Below, piece by piece: positions 5,912 to 14,112 of a stretch of DNA of 23,552 bases. The DNA is taken from contig CALBEV010000128.1 of NCBI GenBank assembly GCA_937891045.1, positions 1 to 23,552 on the forward strand, written 5' to 3'. The translations under genes and the position numbers were made by a program. Every line of letters begins with the position of its first letter. The stretch's first letter is position 1. The notes beneath the pieces were generated by a model. It worked only from the letters and a program-made list of their open reading frames with translations, was not told where the DNA came from and made no database searches. This DNA comes from an uncultured Burkholderiales bacterium. GTDB lineage: Bacteria; Pseudomonadota; Gammaproteobacteria; Burkholderiales; Burkholderiaceae.

Positions 5912-8900
5912 ATGTCCTTCTTTACCTCACTCACCGGTTTGAATGCAGCCACTGCACAGCTGGGCGTCACGTCCAACAACATTGCCAACGCGAGTACCGT
6001 TGGCTTCAAACGCAGTCGCGCCGACTTTGGCGACATTTTTGCCACCTCGCCTTTGCAAAAAGCGACATCCACGATTGGTCAGGGTGTGTCTTTGAAGCGC
6101 GTGACCCAAGAGTTTGGGCAGGGCAATATGAACTTCTCGTCCAACACCTTGGACTTGGCTATTTCAGGCGATGGTTTCTTTCCTTTGAAATCAGCTGACG
6201 GCTTTCAAGACATCTTCACGCGCAACGGCTCGTTCATGATGAACGACCAGTACAACGTGGTGAACTCGGCGGGACAGCGTTTGATGGCGGCGTCGGTTGA
6301 CTCGACCGGTAAAGCCAACTTGAACGACTTGAACGTGTTGACGATTCCGCAAAAAACCACCGGCATGGCCAAAGAAACGTCCTTGGTGCAACTGGGTCTG
6401 AACTTTCCTGCTGATGCGCAGGTGGTGACGCAATCTTTTAACCGAAACGACCCAGCGTCCTACAACAAGAGCACTGCGCTCACCGTGTATGACAAGGGTG
6501 GCAATGGTTACTTGGCCACGGTGTACTACGCCAAAACACAGAACGCGAGTCAGGCCGACCCCAACAACAAATGGCAAACCTATGTGTATGTGGGTGAAAC
6601 GTTGGTGGCTGCTGCCTTGCAACAGGCCACCGATCCGGCCAGCGGCGAAAAAATGTATGTCAACAAATACGGCCAGCTCAAACCTGAGAGCGAAGTGGGC
6701 GACTTGCTGGTCAACGCCAAAACCCAAAAATTCTCCTTGAACCAGCTGACCGATCAACGCGCTTCCGAGCCTGCCACGGTGCAAGGCGGCAAAGCGCCCC
6801 GTTTGAGCACGTTGGAAGGCATTGATTTCAGCACCCTGCAACCCAGCCAGTTGAAAGACTTGTTTGAAATTGACGTGGATGGCAGCGGCACTCCTTTGAG
6901 CGTGGGATTGGACCATTTGGCGGGCACGCCGATGCGCTTGTCGGGCACCGAAATCGCCAAGGAATTCACCAATGTCTTGAATCGTAAGTTTGGTGACGAA
7001 CGCTATTTCAACTTTGCCGGTCAACAAACGTTTCAAGTGACCGCCAGCAATGCCGATGGCACTTTGACACAAAACCGCACCATTCAATTGGATGCGGATG
7101 ACATGACTTACGAGCAAGTGGTCAACAAAGTCAACAGCCAGCTCAGCGGTAGCAGCAATGTTTTGTCGAACGTGGCTTTCAGTGCATCCCCTTCACCCGG
7201 TGAGTTCAAGGGCTACACCATGACGATTGATGGGCAGGTTGTTTCGAATCAGATTGACTTGGGCACCACGCTCAGCACCAAACCGATGGAAGACTTGGCC
7301 ACCAAGTTGCAAAGCCGTATCCAGTTGGACTTGCAACAACGCTTGGGGTACACGCCTGAAGCCGCTGGCAAAGTCACGGTGAATGTGCAAAACGGCAATG
7401 AGGTGCGTGTCACCGATGCTGGCGGCGCCGAGATTTCCAACTTCGTGCTGCGCAGCATCAGCACGGGCGCACAGAATCTGATTGAGAATCAAAAATCTTT
7501 GAATGGTGTGACCTTGACTGAAATTGGCGACTACACCTCGCTGACCATGACCTTGGACGGCGACCCGATCACGGTCGACCTGAGCGATTCCGACCCCAGC
7601 GACTTGGATGTCTTCGCCCAAGAATTGCAAGACAAGGCCCAAGCCAAGTTGGTGGAAATGGGTTGGTCCACGTTTGAAGCGGCCGAGGTCACGATTGCCA
7701 CGGATCCCAATCTGGCAGGTCACTTGATTGTGAAAGATGTGGGTGGCCACCAAATCAACGCCTTGGCGCTGACAGCCAAAACAGGCTTGACAGGGCCAAC
7801 AGTGACCAGCAACGAGTCCAAAACAACCCTTGCCAACATTGAATTTGCTGAAGAACCGATTGACAGTGAACCCCTGCTGAGCCATTTCAAGAGCATCACT
7901 TTTGCCATCAATGATGGCACCACGGAAACAGACACCATCACCTTGGACAGCAGCAAATTTCCAAGCTTGACCGGCATTGATCCTGCACCCAGCTATGCCA
8001 CCTTCGATCCAACCAACGCTGACCACTTGGATTTGTTTGCCGCAGACATTCAAACAGCGGTTCGTGCTGCCTCCACCAAAGGCGCAGCCGTCAGCATCAC
8101 CTGGGATCGCAACACCAATGCCTTGGTGGCAAAAGAGCCCACTGGCAAGTTCATCAGTGCGCTGACTTTGGAAGCCAACACCACCACCGTCGGTGGCAGC
8201 ACCGGCTACCCCAGCCTGATCAAAGGCGGCGCTGTGGTTCAGCAAGACATGGTGCAAGACGCCGATGGCAACATCCTCACACCCAGTTCATACACCTTGT
8301 CGAATGTCTCGTTCCCCTTGGGCACCACGCCAACCGGCAGAGAGTTCAAGTCCTTTGACATGACCTTGGATGATGGCACCACCTTGAGCAGCGTGAGCTT
8401 GGGTGAATTTACCTTGTCCAGCATCCCGATCAACGATTTGGCGAACCGGCTGCAAGAAAAAATCCGCAGCACCTTGCAAGACACCGACCCCACGGTTTAT
8501 ACCGATGAGCGTGTGGCCAAAATCACCGTCAGCGTGATCAACGGCAAAGACCTCAAGATCATTGACAGCAGCGGCACCAACATCACCAATTTCAGCTTGA
8601 CAGCCGATGCCACCACGGCCTCGAAAGTCTCCACGGGCTCACGGAATTTCTTGATCGAGGCACTGCCTGCAGACAACATGGTCACGGCCAGTTACGACCC
8701 CGTGTCGCAGCAGTTCAGCTTTGTGCCCGTGTTGGGCAACTCGATCACCTTGTCGGGCCTGAACAACCAGTTGGGCATCACCACCCCCATTACCCAAGAG
8801 GTTGGCAGCGATGGCCTGACTGTGTCGGGTTCACCTTCGATCACCAACAACTACATCCGTCCGTTGAAATTGCAGCGTTACGGCATGAAGGTCGAATACG

Positions 8901-10114
8901 ACACGGTGAACGAACGCTTCATTTTCAAATCTGGCACAACCGGCGACACCTCCAGTATCAAAATCGGCAACCCCAGCACCTATGCTTCAGAACGCTTGGG
9001 CTTGGCTGCTGATGGCGACTACGAAGTCAAACCTTCCGCCTTGGCTGTTCGCGGCATCTATTCTGAACCTGCGGTCATGAATGGCTCGCCATTGGGCATC
9101 AACGCCAACAACAACTTCAGCGTCAACCTGACCAACAACAAATTCGTGGTCTCGGTCGATGATGTCAAGGGCACGGTGTATTTGGAACCGAAAGAAACCT
9201 ACACGATCGATAGTTTTGTGCAGGCTTTGCAAAACGGCATCAACCGCTTGGCCGGGCCGTCTGACCAACCTGGTTTGACCGGTTCGATGGTTTCAGGTGT
9301 GCGGGTGTCTTATGACACCAGCACCAACAGCTTGAAATTCACCACCGGCACAGCCTCCACCAATTCCTTCATCAAGGTCTCAGGCGACAGCCAGTGGGGC
9401 TTGGCCAATGTGGATGGCGGCCGTGGCAACACATCAAGCTGGATCAAACCAACGCAGTACACACAAACCGTCAATGGCGTGGCCGTGGCCATGTACATCG
9501 ACGAGTTTGGCAAGGAAACCTTCAGCCCAGATGGCTTCAAGAACCTGCCCGAATGGTCACCAATCTTCTTGGAAAAAGGCGAATTGACCTTTGACACCGG
9601 CGGTAACTTGGTCTCGCCCAAGCAGGGTTCACAGTTGGACACGGTGTACCTGCCTGATGGTAAGGGTGCTTTGACCATCAACATCAACTATTCCAAATCA
9701 ACCCAGTTCTCTTCACCCTACGCGGTGTTGTCACAGTCGCAAGACGGTGCGCCTGAAGGTGACTTGGTGGGCTTGTCGGTGGGTGACGATGGTTTGGTCA
9801 ACGCGTCTTACTCCAACGGTGCCCAAAAATCATTGGGCAAGGTGGTCTTGGTCAACTTCTCCAACCCGACGGGTTTGCGCCAGATTGGTGACACCAGCTA
9901 CTACAAATCGGCCACATCCGGTGCGGCCAAGTACGGCGAAGCCGGTTCAGCCGGTTTCGGTACGGTTCGCTCCGGTGCCACCGAGCGTGCCAACGTCGAC
10001 TTGACGCAAGAGTTGGTGGACTTGATCACGGAGCAGCGGAACTTCCAGGCCAATGCCAAGGCGATTGAGACCAGCACCACCATGACCCAATCCATTATCC
10101 AAATCAGAGCGTAA
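5912..10114 (+). CDS. flgE: FlgE, giant hook protein (1400 aa) with internal repeats
   Basis: The N-terminus (SLTGLNAATAQLGVTSNNIANASTVGFKRSRADF, then NTLDLAISGDGFF at about 85-97) and the C-terminus (LTQELVDLITEQRNFQANAKAIETSTTMTQSIIQIR) are standard FlgE D0/D1 ends, so this is the hook subunit. The size is exceptional: 1400 residues against 403 in Salmonella, with no break in frame. Extra length lies in the middle, where four related segments follow one another at about residues 417-525, 529-635, 638-775 and 793-910. Each has a start like LSNVxF, a FKxFxMTxDDG strand pair, a helix like DLAxxLQxxI, and a final strand pair. A large D2/D3-type outer domain is expected on the hook surface. The ribosome site is CGGAG. 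It precedes flgF by 22 bp. Base composition looks like that of neighbours, so a recent insertion is not evident. Confidence 0.95.
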   Translation: MSFFTSLTGLNAATAQLGVTSNNIANASTVGFKRSRADFGDIFATSPLQKATSTIGQGVSLKRVTQEFGQGNMNFSSNTLDLAISGDGFFPLKSADGFQDIFTRNGSFMMNDQYNVVNSAGQRLMAASVDSTGKANLNDLNVLTIPQKTTGMAKETSLVQLGLNFPADAQVVTQSFNRNDPASYNKSTALTVYDKGGNGYLATVYYAKTQNASQADPNNKWQTYVYVGETLVAAALQQATDPASGEKMYVNKYGQLKPESEVGDLLVNAKTQKFSLNQLTDQRASEPATVQGGKAPRLSTLEGIDFSTLQPSQLKDLFEIDVDGSGTPLSVGLDHLAGTPMRLSGTEIAKEFTNVLNRKFGDERYFNFAGQQTFQVTASNADGTLTQNRTIQLDADDMTYEQVVNKVNSQLSGSSNVLSNVAFSASPSPGEFKGYTMTIDGQVVSNQIDLGTTLSTKPMEDLATKLQSRIQLDLQQRLGYTPEAAGKVTVNVQNGNEVRVTDAGGAEISNFVLRSISTGAQNLIENQKSLNGVTLTEIGDYTSLTMTLDGDPITVDLSDSDPSDLDVFAQELQDKAQAKLVEMGWSTFEAAEVTIATDPNLAGHLIVKDVGGHQINALALTAKTGLTGPTVTSNESKTTLANIEFAEEPIDSEPLLSHFKSITFAINDGTTETDTITLDSSKFPSLTGIDPAPSYATFDPTNADHLDLFAADIQTAVRAASTKGAAVSITWDRNTNALVAKEPTGKFISALTLEANTTTVGGSTGYPSLIKGGAVVQQDMVQDADGNILTPSSYTLSNVSFPLGTTPTGREFKSFDMTLDDGTTLSSVSLGEFTLSSIPINDLANRLQEKIRSTLQDTDPTVYTDERVAKITVSVINGKDLKIIDSSGTNITNFSLTADATTASKVSTGSRNFLIEALPADNMVTASYDPVSQQFSFVPVLGNSITLSGLNNQLGITTPITQEVGSDGLTVSGSPSITNNYIRPLKLQRYGMKVEYDTVNERFIFKSGTTGDTSSIKIGNPSTYASERLGLAADGDYEVKPSALAVRGIYSEPAVMNGSPLGINANNNFSVNLTNNKFVVSVDDVKGTVYLEPKETYTIDSFVQALQNGINRLAGPSDQPGLTGSMVSGVRVSYDTSTNSLKFTTGTASTNSFIKVSGDSQWGLANVDGGRGNTSSWIKPTQYTQTVNGVAVAMYIDEFGKETFSPDGFKNLPEWSPIFLEKGELTFDTGGNLVSPKQGSQLDTVYLPDGKGALTININYSKSTQFSSPYAVLSQSQDGAPEGDLVGLSVGDDGLVNASYSNGAQKSLGKVVLVNFSNPTGLRQIGDTSYYKSATSGAAKYGEAGSAGFGTVRSGATERANVDLTQELVDLITEQRNFQANAKAIETSTTMTQSIIQIRA
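7160..8640 (+). repeat. Four diverged tandem protein repeats inside flgE
   Basis: Units begin near 7160, 7496, 7823 and 8288. The first and last are clearest: LSNVAF...EFKGYTMTIDG...MEDLATKLQSRI aligns with LSNVSF...EFKSFDMTLDDG...INDLANRLQEKI, ending in DAGGAEISNFVL and DSSGTNITNFSL. Units two and three keep the pattern with less identity (LTMTLDGDP ... VFAQELQDKAQ; ITFAINDGT ... LFAADIQTAVR). The DNA has diverged too far for recent duplication. The same pattern appears in fliD. Confidence 0.7.
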
Positions 10115-10136
10115 AGCTCCTCCTTAGAGAATCGAC

Positions 10137-10901
10137 ATGGATCGTCTAGCCTTTAATGCATCTGCCGCCATCACTGAAATGCGATTGGCTCGTCAAAACC
10201 TGGCCAATGACATGGCCAATATTGCAACCAACGGTTTCAAGCGCTCTTACGAGGTGTCGATGAAGGCCTTCAAGGCCGAGGGCGAGGGTTTTGACTCTAA
10301 TTTCCAACCGCAAGCAGCCCATTTGGACTTCATCAAGATGACACCCGGGCCGTTGATGGCCACGGGCCGCGATCTGGACATCATGATGAACGACCAAACC
10401 GTCTTGGGCGTGCGCTCGCCCAATGGTGAACTGGCTTTCACCCGTCGTGGCGACTTGCACCTGTCAATAAATGGTGAGTTGCAGACCGGCAACGGCCATC
10501 CGGTGATGGGTGAGGGCAACACGCCCATCACGATCCCGCCTGGCTCCAAAGTCGAGATTGCCCAAGATGGCGGTGTTTATGCCACCGATACGAGTCAACC
10601 TGGCGTACAACAAGCCGAATTGGTTGCTACTTTGTTACTCAGAGATGCCAGTCAAACCCTGATGACACGCCGCGAAGACGGCCTGTTCAAAGTGCACGAT
10701 AAACCGACAGGCTCGGATTTTGCTACTGGTCCTGTACGGACATCAGTGACCGCGCAAGCGCTGGAAGGCAGCAATGTCAATCCAGCCGATGTGATGGTGA
10801 AACTGATTGAGCAGTCCCGCATGTTTGAACAACAGGTGCGCATGGTCAAGACCAGTCATGACAACGATCAGTCTGGCGCTTCCATGATGAAGCTGAGTTG
10901 A
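10137..10901 (+). CDS. flgF: FlgF, proximal rod protein
   Basis: The 254-residue protein (251 in Salmonella) has the N-terminal rod helix with RQNLANDMANIATNGFKRSYE, a central DLDIMMNDQTVLGVRSPNGELAFTRRGDLHLSINGEL block shared by FlgF and FlgG, and a C-terminal half with ALEGSNVNPADVMVKLIEQSRMFEQQVRMVKT. FlgF forms part of the proximal rod between FlgC and FlgG. The family motif IMMNDQTVLGV differs from the usual GDGFF form, which is common in FlgF. It lies between flgE and flgG in the usual order, with a modest ribosome site. Confidence 0.95.
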   Translation: MDRLAFNASAAITEMRLARQNLANDMANIATNGFKRSYEVSMKAFKAEGEGFDSNFQPQAAHLDFIKMTPGPLMATGRDLDIMMNDQTVLGVRSPNGELAFTRRGDLHLSINGELQTGNGHPVMGEGNTPITIPPGSKVEIAQDGGVYATDTSQPGVQQAELVATLLLRDASQTLMTRREDGLFKVHDKPTGSDFATGPVRTSVTAQALEGSNVNPADVMVKLIEQSRMFEQQVRMVKTSHDNDQSGASMMKLS

Positions 10902-10949
10902 GCCACAGCAGGCGGTGATTTTTTGATGAATTGAAACAGAGGTGAATTG

Positions 10950-11735
10950 ATGGATGCAGCATTGTGGGTAGCCAAGACCGGCTTGGACGCGCAGCAAACG
11001 CGCATGAACGTCATCTCCAACAACTTGGCCAACGTCAGCACCACGGGCTTCAAGCGTGATCGCGCGGTGTTCGAGGACTTGCTTTACCAAAACATCCGCC
11101 AAGCGGGTGGTCAAACCACGGCCAATACCCAATCCCCAACGGGCTTGATGCTGGGTACAGGTACCAAAGTGGTGGCCACTGAGAAGCTGCACATTCAAGG
11201 CAATTTGATCAACAGTCAAAACCCTTTGGACGTGGCCATCATGGGCGACGGTTTTTTTCAAATCCAGCAACAAGACGGCACCATCGCCTACACACGTGAC
11301 GGCGCTTTCAAACTGACCGGCACCGGCCAGTTGGTCACCTCCACCGGTTTCTTTTTGGAACCGCAAATCACCATTCCAGACAATGCTTCTTCACTCACCG
11401 TTGGCCGTGATGGCACGGTGTCGGTTGAGCTGGTCGCTGGCGGTGGTCAGCAGGTGCTGGGCCAAATTCAGATCGCCAAGTTCGTCAACCCAAGTGGCTT
11501 GAAGCCGCTGGGCAACAACTTGTTGGCCGCCACGGCCTCCAGCGGACCGGTGCAGTTGCTGCAACCCGGCACGGTGGGTGCAGGTGTGTTGAACCAAGGC
11601 TCGTTGGAAGCCTCCAACGTGAATGTGGTGGAAGAAATGGTCAACATGATCGAGACCCAACGCGCCTACGAAATCAATTCCAAGTCGATCGAATCGGTCG
11701 ATGGCATGTTGAAGTATTTGAACCAAAACCTCTAA
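10950..11735 (+). CDS. flgG: FlgG, distal rod protein
   Basis: The 261-residue protein matches FlgG closely (260 in Salmonella): MDAALWVAKTGLDAQQTRMNVISNNLANVSTTGFKRDRAVFEDLLYQNIRQ at the N-terminus, NPLDVAIMGDGFFQI, and the C-terminal VVEEMVNMIETQRAYEINSKSIESVDGMLKYLNQ. FlgG builds the distal rod that passes through the P- and L-rings. A TTG at 10947 is in frame, but ATG 10950 is preferred, with GAGGTG 6 nt upstream. The insert YQNIRQAGGQTT is the FlgG-specific region that distinguishes the stiff rod from the flexible hook. Confidence 0.97.
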   Translation: MDAALWVAKTGLDAQQTRMNVISNNLANVSTTGFKRDRAVFEDLLYQNIRQAGGQTTANTQSPTGLMLGTGTKVVATEKLHIQGNLINSQNPLDVAIMGDGFFQIQQQDGTIAYTRDGAFKLTGTGQLVTSTGFFLEPQITIPDNASSLTVGRDGTVSVELVAGGGQQVLGQIQIAKFVNPSGLKPLGNNLLAATASSGPVQLLQPGTVGAGVLNQGSLEASNVNVVEEMVNMIETQRAYEINSKSIESVDGMLKYLNQNL

Positions 11736-11750
11736 TTCATTGAGACTGCC

Positions 11751-12437
11751 ATGAAAAAATCTTTCTTGATCTTGTTCGTTCTGTTGGGCTTGCAAGCTTG
11801 TGCCAACAACCCCAACCCCGTGATGGCGCCGCTCACACCGTCGCCCGACTTTGCGCCGGTTTACCCCTTGGCCAATGAGCAATCACGCCCAGCCACCGGC
11901 GGCATCTATGGCAACCGTCAAAGCGATGCCTGGTTTGGTCGCGGTCGCAATTACCAAGTCGGCGATTTGGTCACCGTGCTTTTGAACGAGTCGACCCAAG
12001 CCGCCCGCAGCCAAAAAACAGATGTCAGCCGTGAAGCCTCGAACACGGCGGTACCCGCGGGCGTGGCCGCACGTGTTGAAAGGGCCATTCCCCTGTTGAG
12101 TGGCATCAATTTGAATGAATCGACAACGGCCAGCAGTGGCCAAGGCTCCGCCGACCAAAAAGCCAGCTTGAGTGGATCGGTCACGGTCACCGTGATTGAA
12201 ATTTTGGCCAACGGCAATATGGTGGTGCGTGGCGAAAAGAAACTCGGCTTGTCAGAAGGCACGGAAGTGATTCAGGTGTCAGGCGTGATTCGTCCCCAAG
12301 ACATTGGACCCAATGGCACGGTGCAATCCTTGCGCTTGGCCAATGCCCAAATCTCTTACCGTGGTTCTGGTGAATTGGCAGCAGCCAGCAAACCAGGCTG
12401 GGGTACCTCAGGCCTGCTGAAATTCTGGCCTTTCTAA
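11751..12437 (+). CDS. flgH: FlgH, L-ring lipoprotein
   Basis: A lipoprotein signal with lipobox LQAC places the modified Cys at residue 17. The mature part shows the FlgH features WFGRGRNYQVGDLVTVLLNESTQA, a Ser/Ala-rich middle, VTVTVIEILANGNMVVRGEKKLGLSEGTEVIQVSGVIRPQDI and the C-terminal AQISYRGSGELA. It assembles the outer-membrane L-ring bushing around the distal rod. The 228 residues equal the usual length (232 in Salmonella). It follows flgG by 15 bp and precedes flgI by 16 bp. Confidence 0.96.
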   Translation: MKKSFLILFVLLGLQACANNPNPVMAPLTPSPDFAPVYPLANEQSRPATGGIYGNRQSDAWFGRGRNYQVGDLVTVLLNESTQAARSQKTDVSREASNTAVPAGVAARVERAIPLLSGINLNESTTASSGQGSADQKASLSGSVTVTVIEILANGNMVVRGEKKLGLSEGTEVIQVSGVIRPQDIGPNGTVQSLRLANAQISYRGSGELAAASKPGWGTSGLLKFWPF

Positions 12438-12453
12438 CCCTGGACAAGTGCAC

Positions 12454-13587
12454 ATGACAACCCCTCGTTTCAAAACTGTCTTGATGGCCTTGGCATTCGC
12501 CACGTCCATGCCTGCTTGGGCCGATCGCGTGAAAGACCTGGCCACCGTGGCAGCTCAGCGCTCCAACCAATTGATTGGTTTTGGTTTGGTGGTCGGTTTG
12601 CAAGGCACGGGTGACGATGCCTCGGTGCCGTTCACCACGCAAAGCATGAAAGCCATGTTGGCGCAAATGGGGGTCCGCATTGACGGCCCCTTGTCGGACT
12701 TTGAACAAGCTGCTTCTGCCAGTCGAATCGACATCAAAAACGCGGCTGCCGTGATGGTGACCGCAGATTTGCCGGGCTTTGCCAAGCCAGGGCAGCGCAT
12801 TGATGTGAATGTGTCGGCGATTGGCAAGGCCACGAATTTGCGCGGCGGCAATTTGATTCTCACGGCCATGCGCGGCGTGGATGGCGAAATTTACGCGCTG
12901 GCGCAAGGTGCACTCACGGCCACGGGCATCGACGCGGCAGCAGCCGGTTCGAAAGTGGCGATTGGTGTGCCCACAGCAGGTCGCATTCCCAGTGGCGCGA
13001 TTGTCGAGCGCATGGTGGAAACACCTTTTGAAAAATCTGAATTTCTGGTGCTGAACCTGCGCGACAACGATTTCTCCACCAGCAGCGCCATTGTTTCAGC
13101 GATCAATTCAAAATTTGGTCCAGACGTGGCGCAAGCTGTTGATGGCACATCGATATCGGTACGAGCACCTGAAAACTTGAATCAACGTGTGGCCTTCATG
13201 GGCATGTTGGAAAACATCGAGGTCACACCGGCTGAGCCAAATGCTCGCGTGGTCATCAATTCGCGCACCGGCACGGTGGTGATCAACCGCGCCGTGCGCG
13301 TCACAGCAGCTGCCGTGTCACACGGCACGATTTCAGTGGCCATCACGGCCACCAACGAGGTGTCGCAACCCAATCCCTTGTCGCAAGGTCAAACGGTCGA
13401 AGTGCAAAACGCCGACATTGCGGTGACCGAGCCGAAGAACCCGATGTTCTTGTTCAAACCAGGGGTGGACTTGCGTGACATCGTCGACGCGGTCAACCAA
13501 GTCGGTGCCAGTCCCTCGGCCTTGATTGCCATCTTGGAAGCTTTGAAAAGCTCCGGCAGCTTGCGGGCTGAACTCGTCATCATCTAA
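12454..13587 (+). CDS. flgI: FlgI, P-ring protein
   Basis: A Sec signal ends in MPAWA (about residue 23) before the conserved DRVKDLATVAAQRSNQLIGFGLVVGLQGTGDD block of FlgI. Further family motifs include MLAQMGVRIDG, AAAVMVTADLPGFAKPGQRIDVNVSAIG, and the C-terminal DIVDAVNQVGASPSALIAILEALKSSGSLRAELVI. FlgI forms the periplasmic P-ring in the peptidoglycan with the help of FlgA, encoded in this window. A GTG at 12448 is in frame 6 bp upstream; ATG 12454 gives 377 residues (365 in Salmonella) and a normal signal peptide, but no strong ribosome site marks either. Six bp separate it from flgJ. Confidence 0.96.
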   Translation: MTTPRFKTVLMALAFATSMPAWADRVKDLATVAAQRSNQLIGFGLVVGLQGTGDDASVPFTTQSMKAMLAQMGVRIDGPLSDFEQAASASRIDIKNAAAVMVTADLPGFAKPGQRIDVNVSAIGKATNLRGGNLILTAMRGVDGEIYALAQGALTATGIDAAAAGSKVAIGVPTAGRIPSGAIVERMVETPFEKSEFLVLNLRDNDFSTSSAIVSAINSKFGPDVAQAVDGTSISVRAPENLNQRVAFMGMLENIEVTPAEPNARVVINSRTGTVVINRAVRVTAAAVSHGTISVAITATNEVSQPNPLSQGQTVEVQNADIAVTEPKNPMFLFKPGVDLRDIVDAVNQVGASPSALIAILEALKSSGSLRAELVII

Positions 13588-13593
13588 ACCACC

Positions 13594-14112
13594 ATGAGCG
13601 ACTACATCAACACCAACAGCGCGAGGTCCTACACGGACTTTTCGGCGCTGGGCGAATTGCGCGGCAAAGCCCAGCGCAATGAAGCCGGTGCTTTGCGTGA
13701 GTCGGCCGAACAGTTCGAAGCCTTGTTCATTCAAATGATGCTCAAGTCGATGCGAGACGCCTCGAATGTCATGAAAAGTGACATGTTTCAGTCGAACGCG
13801 TTGGAAACATTCCAAGGCATGTACGACAAAGAAATTTCCATGCAAATGGCCAAGCGCAACGCCTTGGGCTTTGCCGATGTGGTGGTCAAGCAAATGACGG
13901 CCAACCAAGCCACACACAGCACCGCCGACATGTTGGCCGTGCGCGAAGGCAGCAAGTCCTTGATTCCTGCCGGTATGCCATTGCACAAGCCGGTGTTGCC
14001 CATCAGTTTGCAACCCAAGGTGCAAGACGCCATGGCCTTGCCCAAACAAATCATCAAACCCTTGCCCATCCACAAAAGCATTCAGTTGCCATCCACCAGG
14101 AGTGAGCCATGA
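13594..14112 (+). CDS. flgJ: FlgJ, rod-binding domain only (no hydrolase domain)
   Basis: The 172-residue protein keeps the FlgJ N-terminal rod-scaffold domain: ESAEQFEALFIQMMLKSMRDA, MFQSNALETFQGMYDKEISMQMAK, then a helix through VVVKQM at about residue 107. FlgJ in enterics is about 316 residues, with a C-terminal glucosaminidase domain that opens the peptidoglycan for the rod. Here that half is absent and replaced by about 60 Pro/Lys-rich residues. Single-domain FlgJ proteins are known where a separate hydrolase is used, so the LysM/transglycosylase-like gene at 3002 is an obvious candidate partner. The stop overlaps the flgK start as ATGA at 14109-14112, suggesting translational coupling. 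Confidence 0.93.
   Translation: MSDYINTNSARSYTDFSALGELRGKAQRNEAGALRESAEQFEALFIQMMLKSMRDASNVMKSDMFQSNALETFQGMYDKEISMQMAKRNALGFADVVVKQMTANQATHSTADMLAVREGSKSLIPAGMPLHKPVLPISLQPKVQDAMALPKQIIKPLPIHKSIQLPSTRSEP

Noticed and set aside
6191..8257. Two long minus-strand frames inside flgE
   Set aside because: Antisense of flgE with no protein family resemblance and no ribosome site of note.
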